From NCBI RefSeq assembly GCF_011326755.1, contig NZ_JAAOIE010000002.1, forward strand, positions 744,001 to 808,000: a stretch of DNA of 64,000 bases, given 5' to 3'. This DNA is from Cochlodiniinecator piscidefendens. Lineage in GTDB: Bacteria; Pseudomonadota; Alphaproteobacteria; Rhodobacterales; Rhodobacteraceae. The position numbers and the translations under genes are program-made. Under the pieces are notes generated by a model that saw nothing but the letters and a program-made list of their open reading frames with translations, was not told the origin of the DNA and did no database searches. Below, in pieces: positions 17,542 to 26,511 of the stretch; within the stretch, counting starts at the first letter, position 1; each line of letters starts with the position of its first letter.

Positions 17542-18564
17542 ATGACAGAGGTGGTCCACACACCCCGCGTCTTTTCAGGCATTCAGCCTTCCGGCGGCCT
17601 GACTTTAGGAAACTACCTTGGCGCGTTAAAGCGCTTTGTCGAGATGCAAAATAGCGGCATCGAAACGCTCTACTGCATGGTCGATTTACATGCGATCACC
17701 GTCTGGCAAAACCCTGATGATCTGCGTCATGCGACACGTGAATTGGCTGCTGGGTTTATTGCCTCTGGTCTCGATCCACAAAAATCCATTTTGTTTAATC
17801 AATCGCAGGTCTCGGCCCACGCTGAACTGGCTTGGGTCTTCAACTGTGTTGCCCGCATGGGCTGGTTGAACCGTATGACGCAGTTCAAAGACAAAGCCGG
17901 GAAAAACAGGGAAAACGCCTCTGTTGGTTTGTTTTCTTATCCCAATCTCATGGCGTCTGACATCCTGATTTATAAAGCGACGCAAGTCCCAGTCGGAGAT
18001 GATCAGAAACAGCACCTTGAGCTCACACGCGACATTGCTGCGAAGTTCAACAATGATTTCGGCGTTGATCACTTTCCGATTACGGAACCTAAAATCGAAG
18101 GTGCCGCAACCCGCGTGATGTCACTGCGTGATGGTGCGAAAAAGATGTCAAAATCTGACCCATCAGACGCCAGCCGCATCAATATGACCGATGATGCTGA
18201 AACCATCGCTAAGAAAATCCGCAAAGCCAAAACAGACCCGGATGGCCTGCCTTCAGAGATCGAAGGATTAACGGATCGGGCCGAAGCCAAGAACCTCGTG
18301 AATATCTATGCAGCCTTGGCTGATATGAGTGTTGAGCAGGTTCTGGCAGAATGCGGCGGCAAACAATTCTCTGAATTTAAACCAATGCTCTCAGATCTTG
18401 CGGTTGCCAAGCTATCGCCAATTTCTGGCGAAATGGCGCGCCTCATGGAAGACACCAGCGAAATTGATCGTATTCTGGGTGACGGTGCCCGTAAGGCTAA
18501 TGCAATTGCCCAACCCATTTTAGAAGAAACCTATGATATCGTAGGTCTCATCCGTTCAAAATGA
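17542..18564 (+). CDS. trpS: Tryptophanyl-tRNA synthetase
   Basis: Charges tRNA-Trp with tryptophan. Class I synthetase of 340 residues from ATG 17542, chosen because GGAG lies nine bases upstream and the family begins with [10 protein letters not shown]; the open frame starting 17488 adds an unlikely leader. HIGH-type motif: [17 protein letters not shown] motif: KKMSKSDPS. The tryptophan-site segments MVDLHAIT and NLMASDIL are also present. A strong bidirectional terminator follows 12 bases after the stop. Confidence 0.97.
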   Translation: MTEVVHTPRVFSGIQPSGGLTLGNYLGALKRFVEMQNSGIETLYCMVDLHAITVWQNPDDLRHATRELAAGFIASGLDPQKSILFNQSQVSAHAELAWVFNCVARMGWLNRMTQFKDKAGKNRENASVGLFSYPNLMASDILIYKATQVPVGDDQKQHLELTRDIAAKFNNDFGVDHFPITEPKIEGAATRVMSLRDGAKKMSKSDPSDASRINMTDDAETIAKKIRKAKTDPDGLPSEIEGLTDRAEAKNLVNIYAALADMSVEQVLAECGGKQFSEFKPMLSDLAVAKLSPISGEMARLMEDTSEIDRILGDGARKANAIAQPILEETYDIVGLIRSK

Positions 18565-18576
18565 TGCACTTAAATT

Positions 18577-18609
18577 AAAAAACGCGCCCTTTAGCAGGGC
18601 GCGTTTTTT
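18577..18609. terminator. Bidirectional rho-independent terminator after trpS
   Basis: A perfect 14-bp stem AAAAAACGCGCCCT (18577-18590) / AGGGCGCGTTTTTT (18596-18609) closes a 5-nt loop. The A and T runs at the two ends make it work in both directions, ending trpS from the left and the desaturase transcript (whose stop is at 18660) from the right. Confidence 0.93.
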
Positions 18610-18659
18610 ATCCGTATCGATGTTTCTCCGCCCATCTGAGCGGCGCACAGCGCCCCAGT

Positions 18660-19697
18660 TTACGCGATCTGGCGATGGGCCTCTGCGAACGACAGCAGAC
18701 GCTTTTGACGCTCATCCCACAGGTGGAACCGCACACAGGCAAAGCTTTCGAGCAATGTCAGACGTTGTGCTTCAGCCAGTGGCTGGTGATCTCTAAGAAC
18801 CTCGCTTAAACGGTAGAACGGGATCCGACTATAAAGGTGATGCACGTGGTGGATGCCAATGTTTGCGGTCATCCAACGCAGGACGACAGGCAAATCATAA
18901 TGAGAACTGCCATGCAAAGCTGCATCATGCAGTTGCCAGTCAGTGTCGCCTTGCCAATAGGTTTCTTCGAATTGGTGCTGAACATAAAACAACCAGACTC
19001 CAATAGAAGCCGCAATTAGAGTTGTTGGCACAAAGATCACAAATAGAGCAGCCCAGCCCCCGAAATAAACGATCGCAAAGAGCCACAATGCAAGCAACGC
19101 GTTGGTCCCCATTGCGCTAATCCAGTATTTCGCACCAGATTTCATCAGGCCAATTGGAAGACGGTTTTGTAACATGAACAAATACGTCGGACCGAGACCA
19201 AACAAGACGAATGGATTACGGTAGAGTTGGTACATTTTCCGCGCGAAGAATGACTTTGCCCGATACTCTTCGACCGTCAATGTCATGACGTCACCCATAC
19301 CGCGACGATCCAGATTACCCGTGCTCGAATGATGCATTGAATGCGTTCTACGCCAGACATCATAGGGTGTTAACGTAAGGACACCCAATACACGTCCAGT
19401 CCAATCATTTGCATCGCGATTGCTGAAAAACGCGCCGTGTCCACAATCATGTTGAATCAGAAAGAGGCGCAGCAAAAAGATTGAATTCACAACCGCCAGC
19501 CCAAAGCTCAGCCAGAGGCTAACAGACATCAGCCACCATGCGGCAGCCCAAAGTGCGACAAAAGGAATCGCACTTATGGTCAGTTCAAAAAGACTACGTT
19601 TAAGAATCGGTTCGCGATAACGGGCAAGAATTTGCACCCATTCACGAGACGATTTTTCCACATTTTCATCGGGCTTTAACTGTGCAGCAGCGCTCAT
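18660..19697 (-). CDS. Membrane fatty acid desaturase family protein
   Basis: Di-iron integral-membrane desaturase of 345 residues that would insert a double bond in an acyl chain, or act on a related lipid substrate such as a carotenoid. The three histidine boxes are complete: HDCGH at 83-87, HSMHH at 119-123 and HHVHH at 283-287, with four hydrophobic segments between them. The pattern HDCGHGAFF fits the omega-3/omega-6 and DesA group. Transcribed alone; 249 bp separate it from the divergent stress-protein gene. Its regiospecificity cannot be read from sequence. Confidence 0.9.
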   Translation of the reverse strand: MSAAAQLKPDENVEKSSREWVQILARYREPILKRSLFELTISAIPFVALWAAAWWLMSVSLWLSFGLAVVNSIFLLRLFLIQHDCGHGAFFSNRDANDWTGRVLGVLTLTPYDVWRRTHSMHHSSTGNLDRRGMGDVMTLTVEEYRAKSFFARKMYQLYRNPFVLFGLGPTYLFMLQNRLPIGLMKSGAKYWISAMGTNALLALWLFAIVYFGGWAALFVIFVPTTLIAASIGVWLFYVQHQFEETYWQGDTDWQLHDAALHGSSHYDLPVVLRWMTANIGIHHVHHLYSRIPFYRLSEVLRDHQPLAEAQRLTLLESFACVRFHLWDERQKRLLSFAEAHRQIA

Positions 19698-19946
19698 TCG
19701 GTCACGGGGCTCTTATTTTGTTCATTTTCCGCGACCACACCAATGCCTGAAATGATCGAGTTACGCGCCTGCCTACAGCAAACAGTTCAGAAACGCCACA
19801 CATCCCTCAAAAAGATGACCAATTGTTGAAGAACCTCCGAATTCAGGTCCTAACACCTCACTGAGGAACGATTGCCACTCTCTATTCTGCGCTTGCGTCA
19901 CAGCGCGCCATTGGTCATCATTGGCACATGGATAATGGAGACATAA

Positions 19947-20402
19947 ATGCGTAAATTTCTGGTGGTTCTTGATGACAGCCGTGAATGCTTAAATGCAATG
20001 CGTTTTGCGGCCATGCGCGCGGCCCATACTGGGGGCGGCGTTGAAATTCTATCTGTCATTCCACCAGATGAGTTCAACCATTGGATTGGTGTTGGCGACC
20101 TCATGCGCGAAGAAGAGCGCGAACGCATCACGGCCCATTTTGAGGTTTTTGCGAAATGGATGCGGGACCGTCAGGGCGTAGAGCCCGAATTGGTAATTCG
20201 CGAAGGTGAGCCAATTGTTGAAATCTTGGCTCAAATTAGCGACGATCCTGAAGTAGGGGTTCTCGTGTTAGGAGCTGGCACTGATAAAACAGGACCTGGC
20301 CCTCTTGTAACGCAGCTTACCCGATCTTCGGGCTCGCTCCCAATCCCGATAACAATTGTGCCTGGGGATCTTTCCAAAGAACGCTTAGAAGCTATAACTT
20401 AA
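19947..20402 (+). CDS. Universal stress protein (UspA) family protein
   Basis: 151 residues with the Usp alpha/beta fold: RKFLVVLDDS at the N-terminus, a GGGVEILSVIPP strand, and VGVLVLGAG followed by a C-terminal PIPITIVPG strand. The usual ATP-binding loop G-x2-G-x9-G-S/T is not clearly kept (GAGTDKTGPGP instead), so ATP binding is doubtful. Cytoplasmic, probably dimeric. Preceded by ATGGAGAC with GGAG as ribosome site. A hairpin without a T-run (20437-20459) follows. Specific stress role unknown. Confidence 0.85.
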   Translation: MRKFLVVLDDSRECLNAMRFAAMRAAHTGGGVEILSVIPPDEFNHWIGVGDLMREEERERITAHFEVFAKWMRDRQGVEPELVIREGEPIVEILAQISDDPEVGVLVLGAGTDKTGPGPLVTQLTRSSGSLPIPITIVPGDLSKERLEAIT

Positions 20403-20500
20403 TACTGTTATTGCACTAAATTGTTCTAACTTTGCACCTTGCCAAAAATGCTGGCGAGGCAGCTAATAGGTAGCATGTTACTAAAGTGTGTGCTGCCAAA

Positions 20501-21046
20501 ATGAACCCAACAACCGTATTATCCGCATTTCAATGGTCAGGGTACCAAAACACTTCGTTTGAAGATCTAGGTGCTGTGATTGGGGTTGATGCCCATACGC
20601 TGGAAAAAGAATTCGGCGATAAAAAGAGCTTGCTTGAATGGGCGATGAAATCCTCAGTTGAGGCAATGTATCAATCTGCCATTGCTTCGTTGTTTGACGA
20701 AACCCATCCCCCTTTTGAACGCCTAAAGGGTGCATTCAATATTTGGGTTGGTGAAACCATGCCATCCACAGCCCCTACGGCCGAAAGCGAAGAGGTTATG
20801 GCCGTGGCAATGAGTCTAGCACAAACTGACGGCTTCGACCCTTCGGTAGAATTCGCAGAGCAATTAGCGCAATTTTTACTAAGCTTGGGTCTCGTCGGTC
20901 GAATTGGCGTTGCACGTGAAAAGGCTTTTCTTCTGCTAATGGCAGCAAAGGGTTTGCTCATGACCAGTCAATCCAAAGAAATTTTCTCTGCTGGATTTGA
21001 AAGATGCATCCTCGCAGCCTTTCCTAAAATAATGCGAAAGCACTAG
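20501..21046 (+). CDS. TetR-like transcriptional regulator
   Basis: 181 residues from ATG 20501 (a GTG five codons upstream is possible; neither has a clear ribosome site). The N-terminal ~55 residues form a TetR-type helix-turn-helix: NTSFEDLGAVIGVDAHTLEKEFGDKKSLLEW, where the GDKKSLL ending is typical of helix 4 entry. The first helix is shorter than in classical TetR. The helical C-terminal half would form the dimer and ligand pocket. It lies between usp and nfu, all on the plus strand. Ligand and targets unknown. Confidence 0.72.
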   Translation: MNPTTVLSAFQWSGYQNTSFEDLGAVIGVDAHTLEKEFGDKKSLLEWAMKSSVEAMYQSAIASLFDETHPPFERLKGAFNIWVGETMPSTAPTAESEEVMAVAMSLAQTDGFDPSVEFAEQLAQFLLSLGLVGRIGVAREKAFLLLMAAKGLLMTSQSKEIFSAGFERCILAAFPKIMRKH

Positions 21047-21115
21047 TTTAGAATACTTCTAAAGATTGACATTCAGCATTCCAAAGCGCATATCAGACGC
21101 GACACGGAGGCACAC

Positions 21116-21679
21116 ATGTTTATCCAGACTGAATCTACCCCTAACCCGGCAACGCTTAAATTCTTACCTGGCCAAGCAGTATTGGCTACCGGAACTGCGG
21201 ACTTTCCATCAGCGGAAGCAGCTGGCGCGTCGCCTCTTGCAACCCGCATTTTCGCGGTAAGCGGCGTTACTGGCGTCTTTTTTGGCAGCGACTTCGTTAC
21301 CGTCACTAAAGAGGATGCAATTGACTGGAACCATATAAAACCCGCCCTTCTGGGTGCCATAATGGAGCATTTCCAATCTGGGCAGCCCGTTCTGCAAGGC
21401 GAAGCTGACTCTTCAGGTGGGCACGCTGAACATACTGGTGAAGATGGCGAAATTGTAAACCAAATCAAAGAACTTCTCGATACACGGGTACGCCCGGCGG
21501 TTGCTCAAGACGGTGGTGACATCACGTTCCATGGCTTTGATAAAGGTATCGTATATCTGCATATGCAAGGCGCTTGTGCAAACTGCCCCTCTTCAACTTT
21601 AACCTTGAAGATGGGTATTGAAAATTTACTACGCCACTATATCCCCGAGGTGTTAGAGGTACGCCCAGTTGCTGCGTAA
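21116..21679 (+). CDS. NifU-family Fe-S cluster scaffold/carrier (Nfu)
   Basis: Carries [4Fe-4S] clusters from the assembly machinery to target enzymes such as aconitase, succinate dehydrogenase or lipoyl synthase. 187 residues: N-terminal Nfu-N domain (FIQTESTPNPATLKFLPG), then the C-terminal NifU domain with DTRVRPAVAQDGGDITF and the cluster-binding pair in ACANCPSS. GGAG precedes the ATG. It is followed after four bases by tsaB, forming an nfu-tsaB-rimI operon common in Rhodobacteraceae. Confidence 0.95.
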   Translation: MFIQTESTPNPATLKFLPGQAVLATGTADFPSAEAAGASPLATRIFAVSGVTGVFFGSDFVTVTKEDAIDWNHIKPALLGAIMEHFQSGQPVLQGEADSSGGHAEHTGEDGEIVNQIKELLDTRVRPAVAQDGGDITFHGFDKGIVYLHMQGACANCPSSTLTLKMGIENLLRHYIPEVLEVRPVAA

Positions 21680-21683
21680 ACCT

Positions 21684-22292
21684 ATGATTTTAGCATTTGA
21701 TACATCGGCCGCGCATTGTGCGGCCGCTTTGCTGTCAGGCGATGAAGTCCTTGCTGAGCGCTTTGAACCGATGACCAAAGGCCAAGCAGAACGTCTGATG
21801 GTTTTGCTTTCAGAAATTTTGATTGAAGCAAACACAGGGTGGGAAGAATTAACCGCACTCGCTGTAGGGGTCGGACCCGGTAATTTTACAGGCGTTCGAA
21901 TTTCTGTGTCTGCAGTGCGCGGCCTTTCTTTGTCTCTTGGCATTCCAGCAATTGGAGTGACTGGATTTGAAGCCTTGGTATACGGTCTTGAACGTCCAGT
22001 TGCCGCGACAATTGATGCGAGACGCAATCAGGTTTATTGGCAACAGTTCACGACTGCAGAAGTTCTTCAGGCAGAAATCATTGACGGCAGCGAAGCAGAA
22101 AGCCGCGCCAAGGGTCAATTACTGACCTTAGTCGGCGATCAAAACCGACCTCCTCTTTTTTCAACTGCAAATGCGATCGCACGCGTCGCGGCCACACGTC
22201 TTGGCGATCCTGTTCAAAAACCTGCACCTCTCTATTTACGCGCTGCTGATGCCGCTCCCCCCAGGGACCCTGCACCTAAAATTTTACAATGA
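21684..22292 (+). CDS. tsaB: tRNA threonylcarbamoyladenosine biosynthesis protein TsaB
   Basis: Partner of TsaD and TsaE in making t6A at position 37 of ANN-decoding tRNAs. 202 residues from ATG 21684 (MILAFDT), a few bases after the nfu stop; a TTG at 21669 is possible but would extend into nfu. ASKHA-fold hallmarks: ILAFDTSAAHCAAAL, and the conserved VGVGPGNFTGVRISVSAVRG followed by GIPAIGVTGFEAL. No obvious ribosome site, so translation is probably coupled to nfu. It overlaps the rimI start by four bases. Confidence 0.94.
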   Translation: MILAFDTSAAHCAAALLSGDEVLAERFEPMTKGQAERLMVLLSEILIEANTGWEELTALAVGVGPGNFTGVRISVSAVRGLSLSLGIPAIGVTGFEALVYGLERPVAATIDARRNQVYWQQFTTAEVLQAEIIDGSEAESRAKGQLLTLVGDQNRPPLFSTANAIARVAATRLGDPVQKPAPLYLRAADAAPPRDPAPKILQ

Positions 22293-22702
22293 CGCCTCAG
22301 CAGCTCGCATATATCCATGCTAAGTGCTTCACGACTCCCCGTCCTTGGACCGCACAGGAGTTTGATGACCTATTACAAAATAGATTTACCTTTCTGGTTC
22401 CATCGGAACATGGTTTTGCGTTGGGAAGATCCGTCGCAGGCGAAGCAGAGCTATTGACGATCGCGGTTCTCCCTCGATATCGCAACACTGGAATCGGCAG
22501 CTTCCTATTAACTTCATTCGAAACAAAAGCACGTTTACGTGAGTCGCAAGAAGCATTTCTTGAGGTTTCAGACGATAACTTCCCCGCTATTACACTCTAT
22601 CAGAGGGCGAATTATAAGGAAAATGGAGCACGTCAAAATTACTACAAAGCTCCAGATGGAACCGCAAAAACCGCACTTTTATTCCGTAAATTCCTAATTT
22701 AA
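22289..22702 (+). CDS. rimI: GNAT N-acetyltransferase, RimI-like
   Basis: 137 residues. The acetyl-CoA-binding motif A is visible as LTIAVLPRYRNTGIGSFLL (the R-x-x-G-x-G/A loop as RNTGIG), followed by EAFLEVSDDNFPAITLYQRANY, the typical RimI block around the catalytic Tyr/Glu region. RimI acetylates the N-terminus of ribosomal protein S18. The ATGA overlap with tsaB is the widespread tsaB-rimI arrangement and supports the name; sequence alone would only give GNAT family. Confidence 0.85.
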   Translation: MTPQQLAYIHAKCFTTPRPWTAQEFDDLLQNRFTFLVPSEHGFALGRSVAGEAELLTIAVLPRYRNTGIGSFLLTSFETKARLRESQEAFLEVSDDNFPAITLYQRANYKENGARQNYYKAPDGTAKTALLFRKFLI

Positions 22703-22856
22703 ACGGTTGCGCGACTCGGCCTATTTTGAGCATTTGATAAAAAGCTATTGACGCTCCTCGCTTGCTACGGCCTTAATTGGGCGATCAAAAACGACCTGCT
22801 CGTTTAATTCAGTACTGCGCTTGCGTCGTGCTATAATAATAATTTGGGAGAGTATC

Positions 22857-23846
22857 ATGACAATGATGCGGAGTTTACTTGGCGCTGCTGCAGCCATGGC
22901 ATTATCGACTGTTGCGGCAGTTGCCGATCCAGCAGTGATTTTTGACCTTGGTGGCAAATTCGATAAATCCTTCAACGAAGCGGCTTTCAACGGCGCTGAA
23001 CGTTGGGCGGAAGAAACAGGCGGCAGCTACCGCGAAGTAGAAATCCAATCAGAAGCGCAGCGCGAACAAGCTTTGCGCCGCTTTGCTGAATCTGGATCGA
23101 ACCCAATTGTTGTAACCGGTTTTGCGTATGCATCAGCATTGGAAGCCGTTGCACCAGACTTCCCTGATACCAGCTTTGCTATCGTTGATATGGTTGTCGA
23201 TCAGCCGAACGTACAATCCATCGTGTTTAACGAACACGAAGGGTCTTACCTTGTCGGTATGCTCGCTGCGATGGCATCTGAATCCGGTACTGTCGGTTTT
23301 GTTGGTGGCATGGATATTCCGCTAATTTCAAAATTCGCATGTGGTTATGCCCAAGGTGTACGCGCTGTGAACCCTGACGCGACAATCATTCAAAACATGA
23401 CAGGCACAACCCCGTCTGCGTGGAATGACCCGGTACGCGGTCAAGAGTTGACACGTGCGCAGATTTCACAAGGCGCTGATGTGGTTTTCCACGCTGCGGG
23501 TGGAACTGGTGTTGGCGTTCTTCAGGCTGCAGCGGATGAGGGCATTTTGGGTATTGGCGTAGATTCAAACCAAAACTTCATGCATCCGGGTTCTGTTTTG
23601 ACTTCTATGCTGAAACGCGTTGATGTCGCAGTTTACAATGTCTTCTCAGCAGAAGGCGCATTGCCATCCGGTATCACCGTTATGGGCCTCGCAGAAGAAG
23701 GCGTGGGCTATGCACTTGATGACAATAACGCTTCATTGGTTTCCGCTGAGATGCAGACCGCGGTTGACGCAGCACGTTTGCAAATCATTGCAGGCGACAT
23801 TTCGGTACATGACTACATGTCCGATGAATCCTGCCCTGTAAACTAA
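22857..23846 (+). CDS. BMP-family ABC transporter substrate-binding protein
   Basis: Periplasmic receptor of the BmpA/Med family, known in other bacteria to bind purine nucleosides. 329 residues from ATG 22857, chosen because GGGAG sits seven bases upstream and a signal peptide begins there (cleavage probably after AVA near residue 23). There is no lipobox Cys, unlike spirochaete BmpA. Family features: PAVIFDLGGKFDKSFNEAAF at the mature N-terminus, VGFVGGMDIPLISKFACGY, and IGVDSNQNFMHPGSVLTSML. A TATAAT hexamer at 22832-22837 may be its -10 box. First gene of a four-gene import operon. Confidence 0.92.
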   Translation: MTMMRSLLGAAAAMALSTVAAVADPAVIFDLGGKFDKSFNEAAFNGAERWAEETGGSYREVEIQSEAQREQALRRFAESGSNPIVVTGFAYASALEAVAPDFPDTSFAIVDMVVDQPNVQSIVFNEHEGSYLVGMLAAMASESGTVGFVGGMDIPLISKFACGYAQGVRAVNPDATIIQNMTGTTPSAWNDPVRGQELTRAQISQGADVVFHAAGGTGVGVLQAAADEGILGIGVDSNQNFMHPGSVLTSMLKRVDVAVYNVFSAEGALPSGITVMGLAEEGVGYALDDNNASLVSAEMQTAVDAARLQIIAGDISVHDYMSDESCPVN

Positions 23847-23855
23847 GGTCTCCTT

Positions 23856-25421
23856 ATGAACAGTGCAATTGATACGGGGCGGCAGGAAACTGCCGCCCCA
23901 GCCATTGAACTTCGCGGTATTTCCAAGGCCTTTGGTCCAGTCCAAGCGAACAAAGATATTTCGATTTCCGTTGCCAAAGGCGCGATCCACGGCATCGTCG
24001 GGGAAAACGGCGCGGGCAAGTCTACTTTGATGTCGATCCTTTATGGGTTTTACAAAGCAGACGCAGGCGAAATTCACATCAGCGGCCAAAAAACCGCAAT
24101 TCCTGACAGCCAGGCCGCCATTCGCGCTGGTATCGGGATGGTCCATCAACACTTTAAGCTGGTTGAAAACTTTTCGGTTTTGGAAAACGTGATCTTGGGT
24201 GCGGAAGATGGGCCTTTGCTGCGCCCCTCCCTTACCAAGGCTCGCAAAATTCTAACTGAACTCGCTGCAGAATACGAATTGAACGTTGATCCGGATGAGA
24301 TTGTCGAAAATCTCTCTGTGGGCCATCAGCAACGCGTCGAAATCCTGAAAGCATTATATCGGCACGCTGATATTTTGATTTTAGACGAACCAACCGGGGT
24401 TTTAACCCCTGCTGAGGCAGATCACCTCTTTCGAATTTTGCGCAATCTAAAAAATGAAGGCAAAACCGTTATCCTGATCACCCACAAATTGCGGGAAATT
24501 ATGGATGTCACGGATACCGTTTCAGTCATGCGGCGCGGCGAAATGAAGGGCACAATCAAAACAGTTGATACGTCCCCCGAAGACCTCGCAGAACGTATGG
24601 TTGGTCGAAAAGTATTGCTTCAAGTGGATAAAGCACCAGCCACACCTGGTGAAAATGTGCTCGAGATAAATAATCTCTCTGTCATCGATGACCAAGGTGT
24701 GCAACGCGTGAAAGGCATTTCTCTAAATGTACGCGCAGGCGAAATTCTTGGGATCGCAGGTGTTTCAGGAAACGGCCAATCGGAGTTGTTAGAGGTTTTG
24801 GGCGGCTATCAAACGGCCACTGGAACGATCTCAGTGAATGGGCAGGAAATCGACCTTACAGGTAAGTTTTCTGATGGGCAATCCAGACGCAATCGCGGCA
24901 TCGCACACGTTCCAGAAGATCGCCACCGCGAAGGTTTGATATTGGATTTTTCCGCATGGGAAAACACCGCACTCGGATATCACAACGCGCCAGAATACAA
25001 CAAAGGTGCGCTGCTGATGGATAACGCGGCGATAAAAGCAGACACCGAAGCGAAGATGGAACGCTTTGACGTGCGCCCGCCTAATCCACGCCTTGCGGCA
25101 AAGAATTTTTCCGGTGGCAATCAGCAAAAAATCGTTTTGGCCCGTGAAATCGAACGCAACCCGGATCTTCTCATGATCGGGCAACCGACACGTGGGGTAG
25201 ATATCGGCGCGATCGAATTTATTCACCAACAAATCGTTGCGCTAAGAGATCAAGGCAAAGCAATTTTGCTTGTTTCTGTTGAGTTAGAAGAAATTCTATC
25301 CCTGTCTGATCGCGTGGCCGTCATGTTCGACGGCAATATCATGGGTGAACGTCAAGCATCAGAAACCAACGAAAAAGAACTTGGCCTTCTGATGGCTGGG
25401 ATGAATGAGGAGGCAAATTAA
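23856..25421 (+). CDS. Sugar/nucleoside-type ABC transporter ATP-binding protein (tandem ATPase)
   Basis: 521 residues with two ABC ATPase domains in one chain. First domain: Walker A GENGAGKST near residue 51, signature LSVGHQQR, Walker B ILILDEPTGVLTP. Second domain: degenerate P-loop GVSGNGQSELL, signature FSGGNQQK, and a Walker B variant LLMIGQPTRGVD, where the usual Asp-Glu is altered, as common in the second half of this subfamily. Nine bases after the BMP gene, and its stop overlaps the first permease start (TAATG). Confidence 0.94.
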   Translation: MNSAIDTGRQETAAPAIELRGISKAFGPVQANKDISISVAKGAIHGIVGENGAGKSTLMSILYGFYKADAGEIHISGQKTAIPDSQAAIRAGIGMVHQHFKLVENFSVLENVILGAEDGPLLRPSLTKARKILTELAAEYELNVDPDEIVENLSVGHQQRVEILKALYRHADILILDEPTGVLTPAEADHLFRILRNLKNEGKTVILITHKLREIMDVTDTVSVMRRGEMKGTIKTVDTSPEDLAERMVGRKVLLQVDKAPATPGENVLEINNLSVIDDQGVQRVKGISLNVRAGEILGIAGVSGNGQSELLEVLGGYQTATGTISVNGQEIDLTGKFSDGQSRRNRGIAHVPEDRHREGLILDFSAWENTALGYHNAPEYNKGALLMDNAAIKADTEAKMERFDVRPPNPRLAAKNFSGGNQQKIVLAREIERNPDLLMIGQPTRGVDIGAIEFIHQQIVALRDQGKAILLVSVELEEILSLSDRVAVMFDGNIMGERQASETNEKELGLLMAGMNEEAN

Positions 25422-26509
25422 TGCAAAAGATGCCAAAATGGGCAGACATTGTGTTGATCCCCCTGATCAACCTATTTCTTGCATTCATTATATCCGGCTT
25501 TGTGATCTGGTCTATTGGCAAAGATCCCTTCGCCGCGCTTAATACCATGATTGAAGGGGCTTTTGGATCAACCAATGGCTGGGGCTATACACTCTATTAC
25601 ACCACCAACTTTATCTTTACTGGCCTCGCGGTTGCCGTCGCCTTTCAGGCGCGGCAATTTAACATCGGTGGCGAAGGTCAGGCAGCGATAGGTGGGCTTG
25701 GTGTCGCTCTCATGTGCCTCATGATCGATTGGCCTCATTGGGCGCTGGCTTTGCCTGTGGCAATTGTTGGTGGTGCAGTGTTTGGCGCAGCTTGGGCTTT
25801 TATCCCAGCTTACTTGCAAGCCAAGCGCGGCAGCCACATCGTGATTACGACAATCATGTTCAATTTTATCGCAGCTGCATTATTGGGTTTTTTACTAAAC
25901 GGCGCTCTCAAAGCTCCTGGTATGGCGGCAGAATCTCCAGGATTTCCCGAAGGGGCTACCTTACCAACATTCCACGACATGCTCGCCCCACTTGGCATCG
26001 AGTTCTCACGACACGCGCCAGCCAATATTAGCTTTCTAGTCGCGCTATTATGTGCATTTCTTGTTTGGATTTTGATTTGGCACACGCGCTTAGGTTACGC
26101 CATTAGATCTTACGGGCGTAGTGAAACTGCAGCAAAGTATGCGGGTATTTCGCCGACCAAGATCATCATTGTTTCAATGTTGATTTCTGGGGGGCTCGCC
26201 GGATTGATGGCCGTTAACGTTACAATGGGCGAAGCGGAGCGGCTGGTTCTAAACTCCGTAGAAGGCGCTGGTTTTATAGGGATCGCAGTTGCATTGATGG
26301 GGCGTTCACACCCGGTTGGTGTTGTACTGGCAGCACTTCTCTTCGGATTTCTTTATCAAGGCGGTGCTGAACTTTCGCTTTGGGAGGGCATTCCACGCGA
26401 ACTCGTTATTGTAATACAAGCCTTGGTCATCCTGTTCACTGGCGCCCTTGATAACATGGTACGCAATCCAGTTGAGCGTATGTTCCTGAAACTGCGGAAG
26501 GGGGCATAA
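25421..26509 (+). CDS. ABC transporter permease (BMP/nucleoside-type, first subunit)
   Basis: 362-residue inner-membrane subunit with about ten hydrophobic segments, of the family that includes NupP/YufP and RbsC-like permeases. Recognisable elements are QFNIGGEGQAAIGGLG near residue 80, KRGSHIVITTIMFNFIAAALL, and SYGRSETAAKYAGIS, the EAA-like cytoplasmic loop. It pairs with the second permease two bases downstream to form the heteromeric channel. Substrate inferred from the BMP receptor: probably nucleosides. Confidence 0.92.
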   Translation: MQKMPKWADIVLIPLINLFLAFIISGFVIWSIGKDPFAALNTMIEGAFGSTNGWGYTLYYTTNFIFTGLAVAVAFQARQFNIGGEGQAAIGGLGVALMCLMIDWPHWALALPVAIVGGAVFGAAWAFIPAYLQAKRGSHIVITTIMFNFIAAALLGFLLNGALKAPGMAAESPGFPEGATLPTFHDMLAPLGIEFSRHAPANISFLVALLCAFLVWILIWHTRLGYAIRSYGRSETAAKYAGISPTKIIIVSMLISGGLAGLMAVNVTMGEAERLVLNSVEGAGFIGIAVALMGRSHPVGVVLAALLFGFLYQGGAELSLWEGIPRELVIVIQALVILFTGALDNMVRNPVERMFLKLRKGA

Positions 26510-26511
26510 TC

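Noticed and set aside
17463-17582. 40-residue extension of the pseudo-rhomboid
   Set aside because: It would cross the trpS ribosome site and start, and it is not predicted as part of the membrane protein.
20437-20459. Hairpin after usp as a terminator
   Set aside because: Stem has a G-T pair, loop is 7 nt and no T-run follows; evidence too weak for a separate call.
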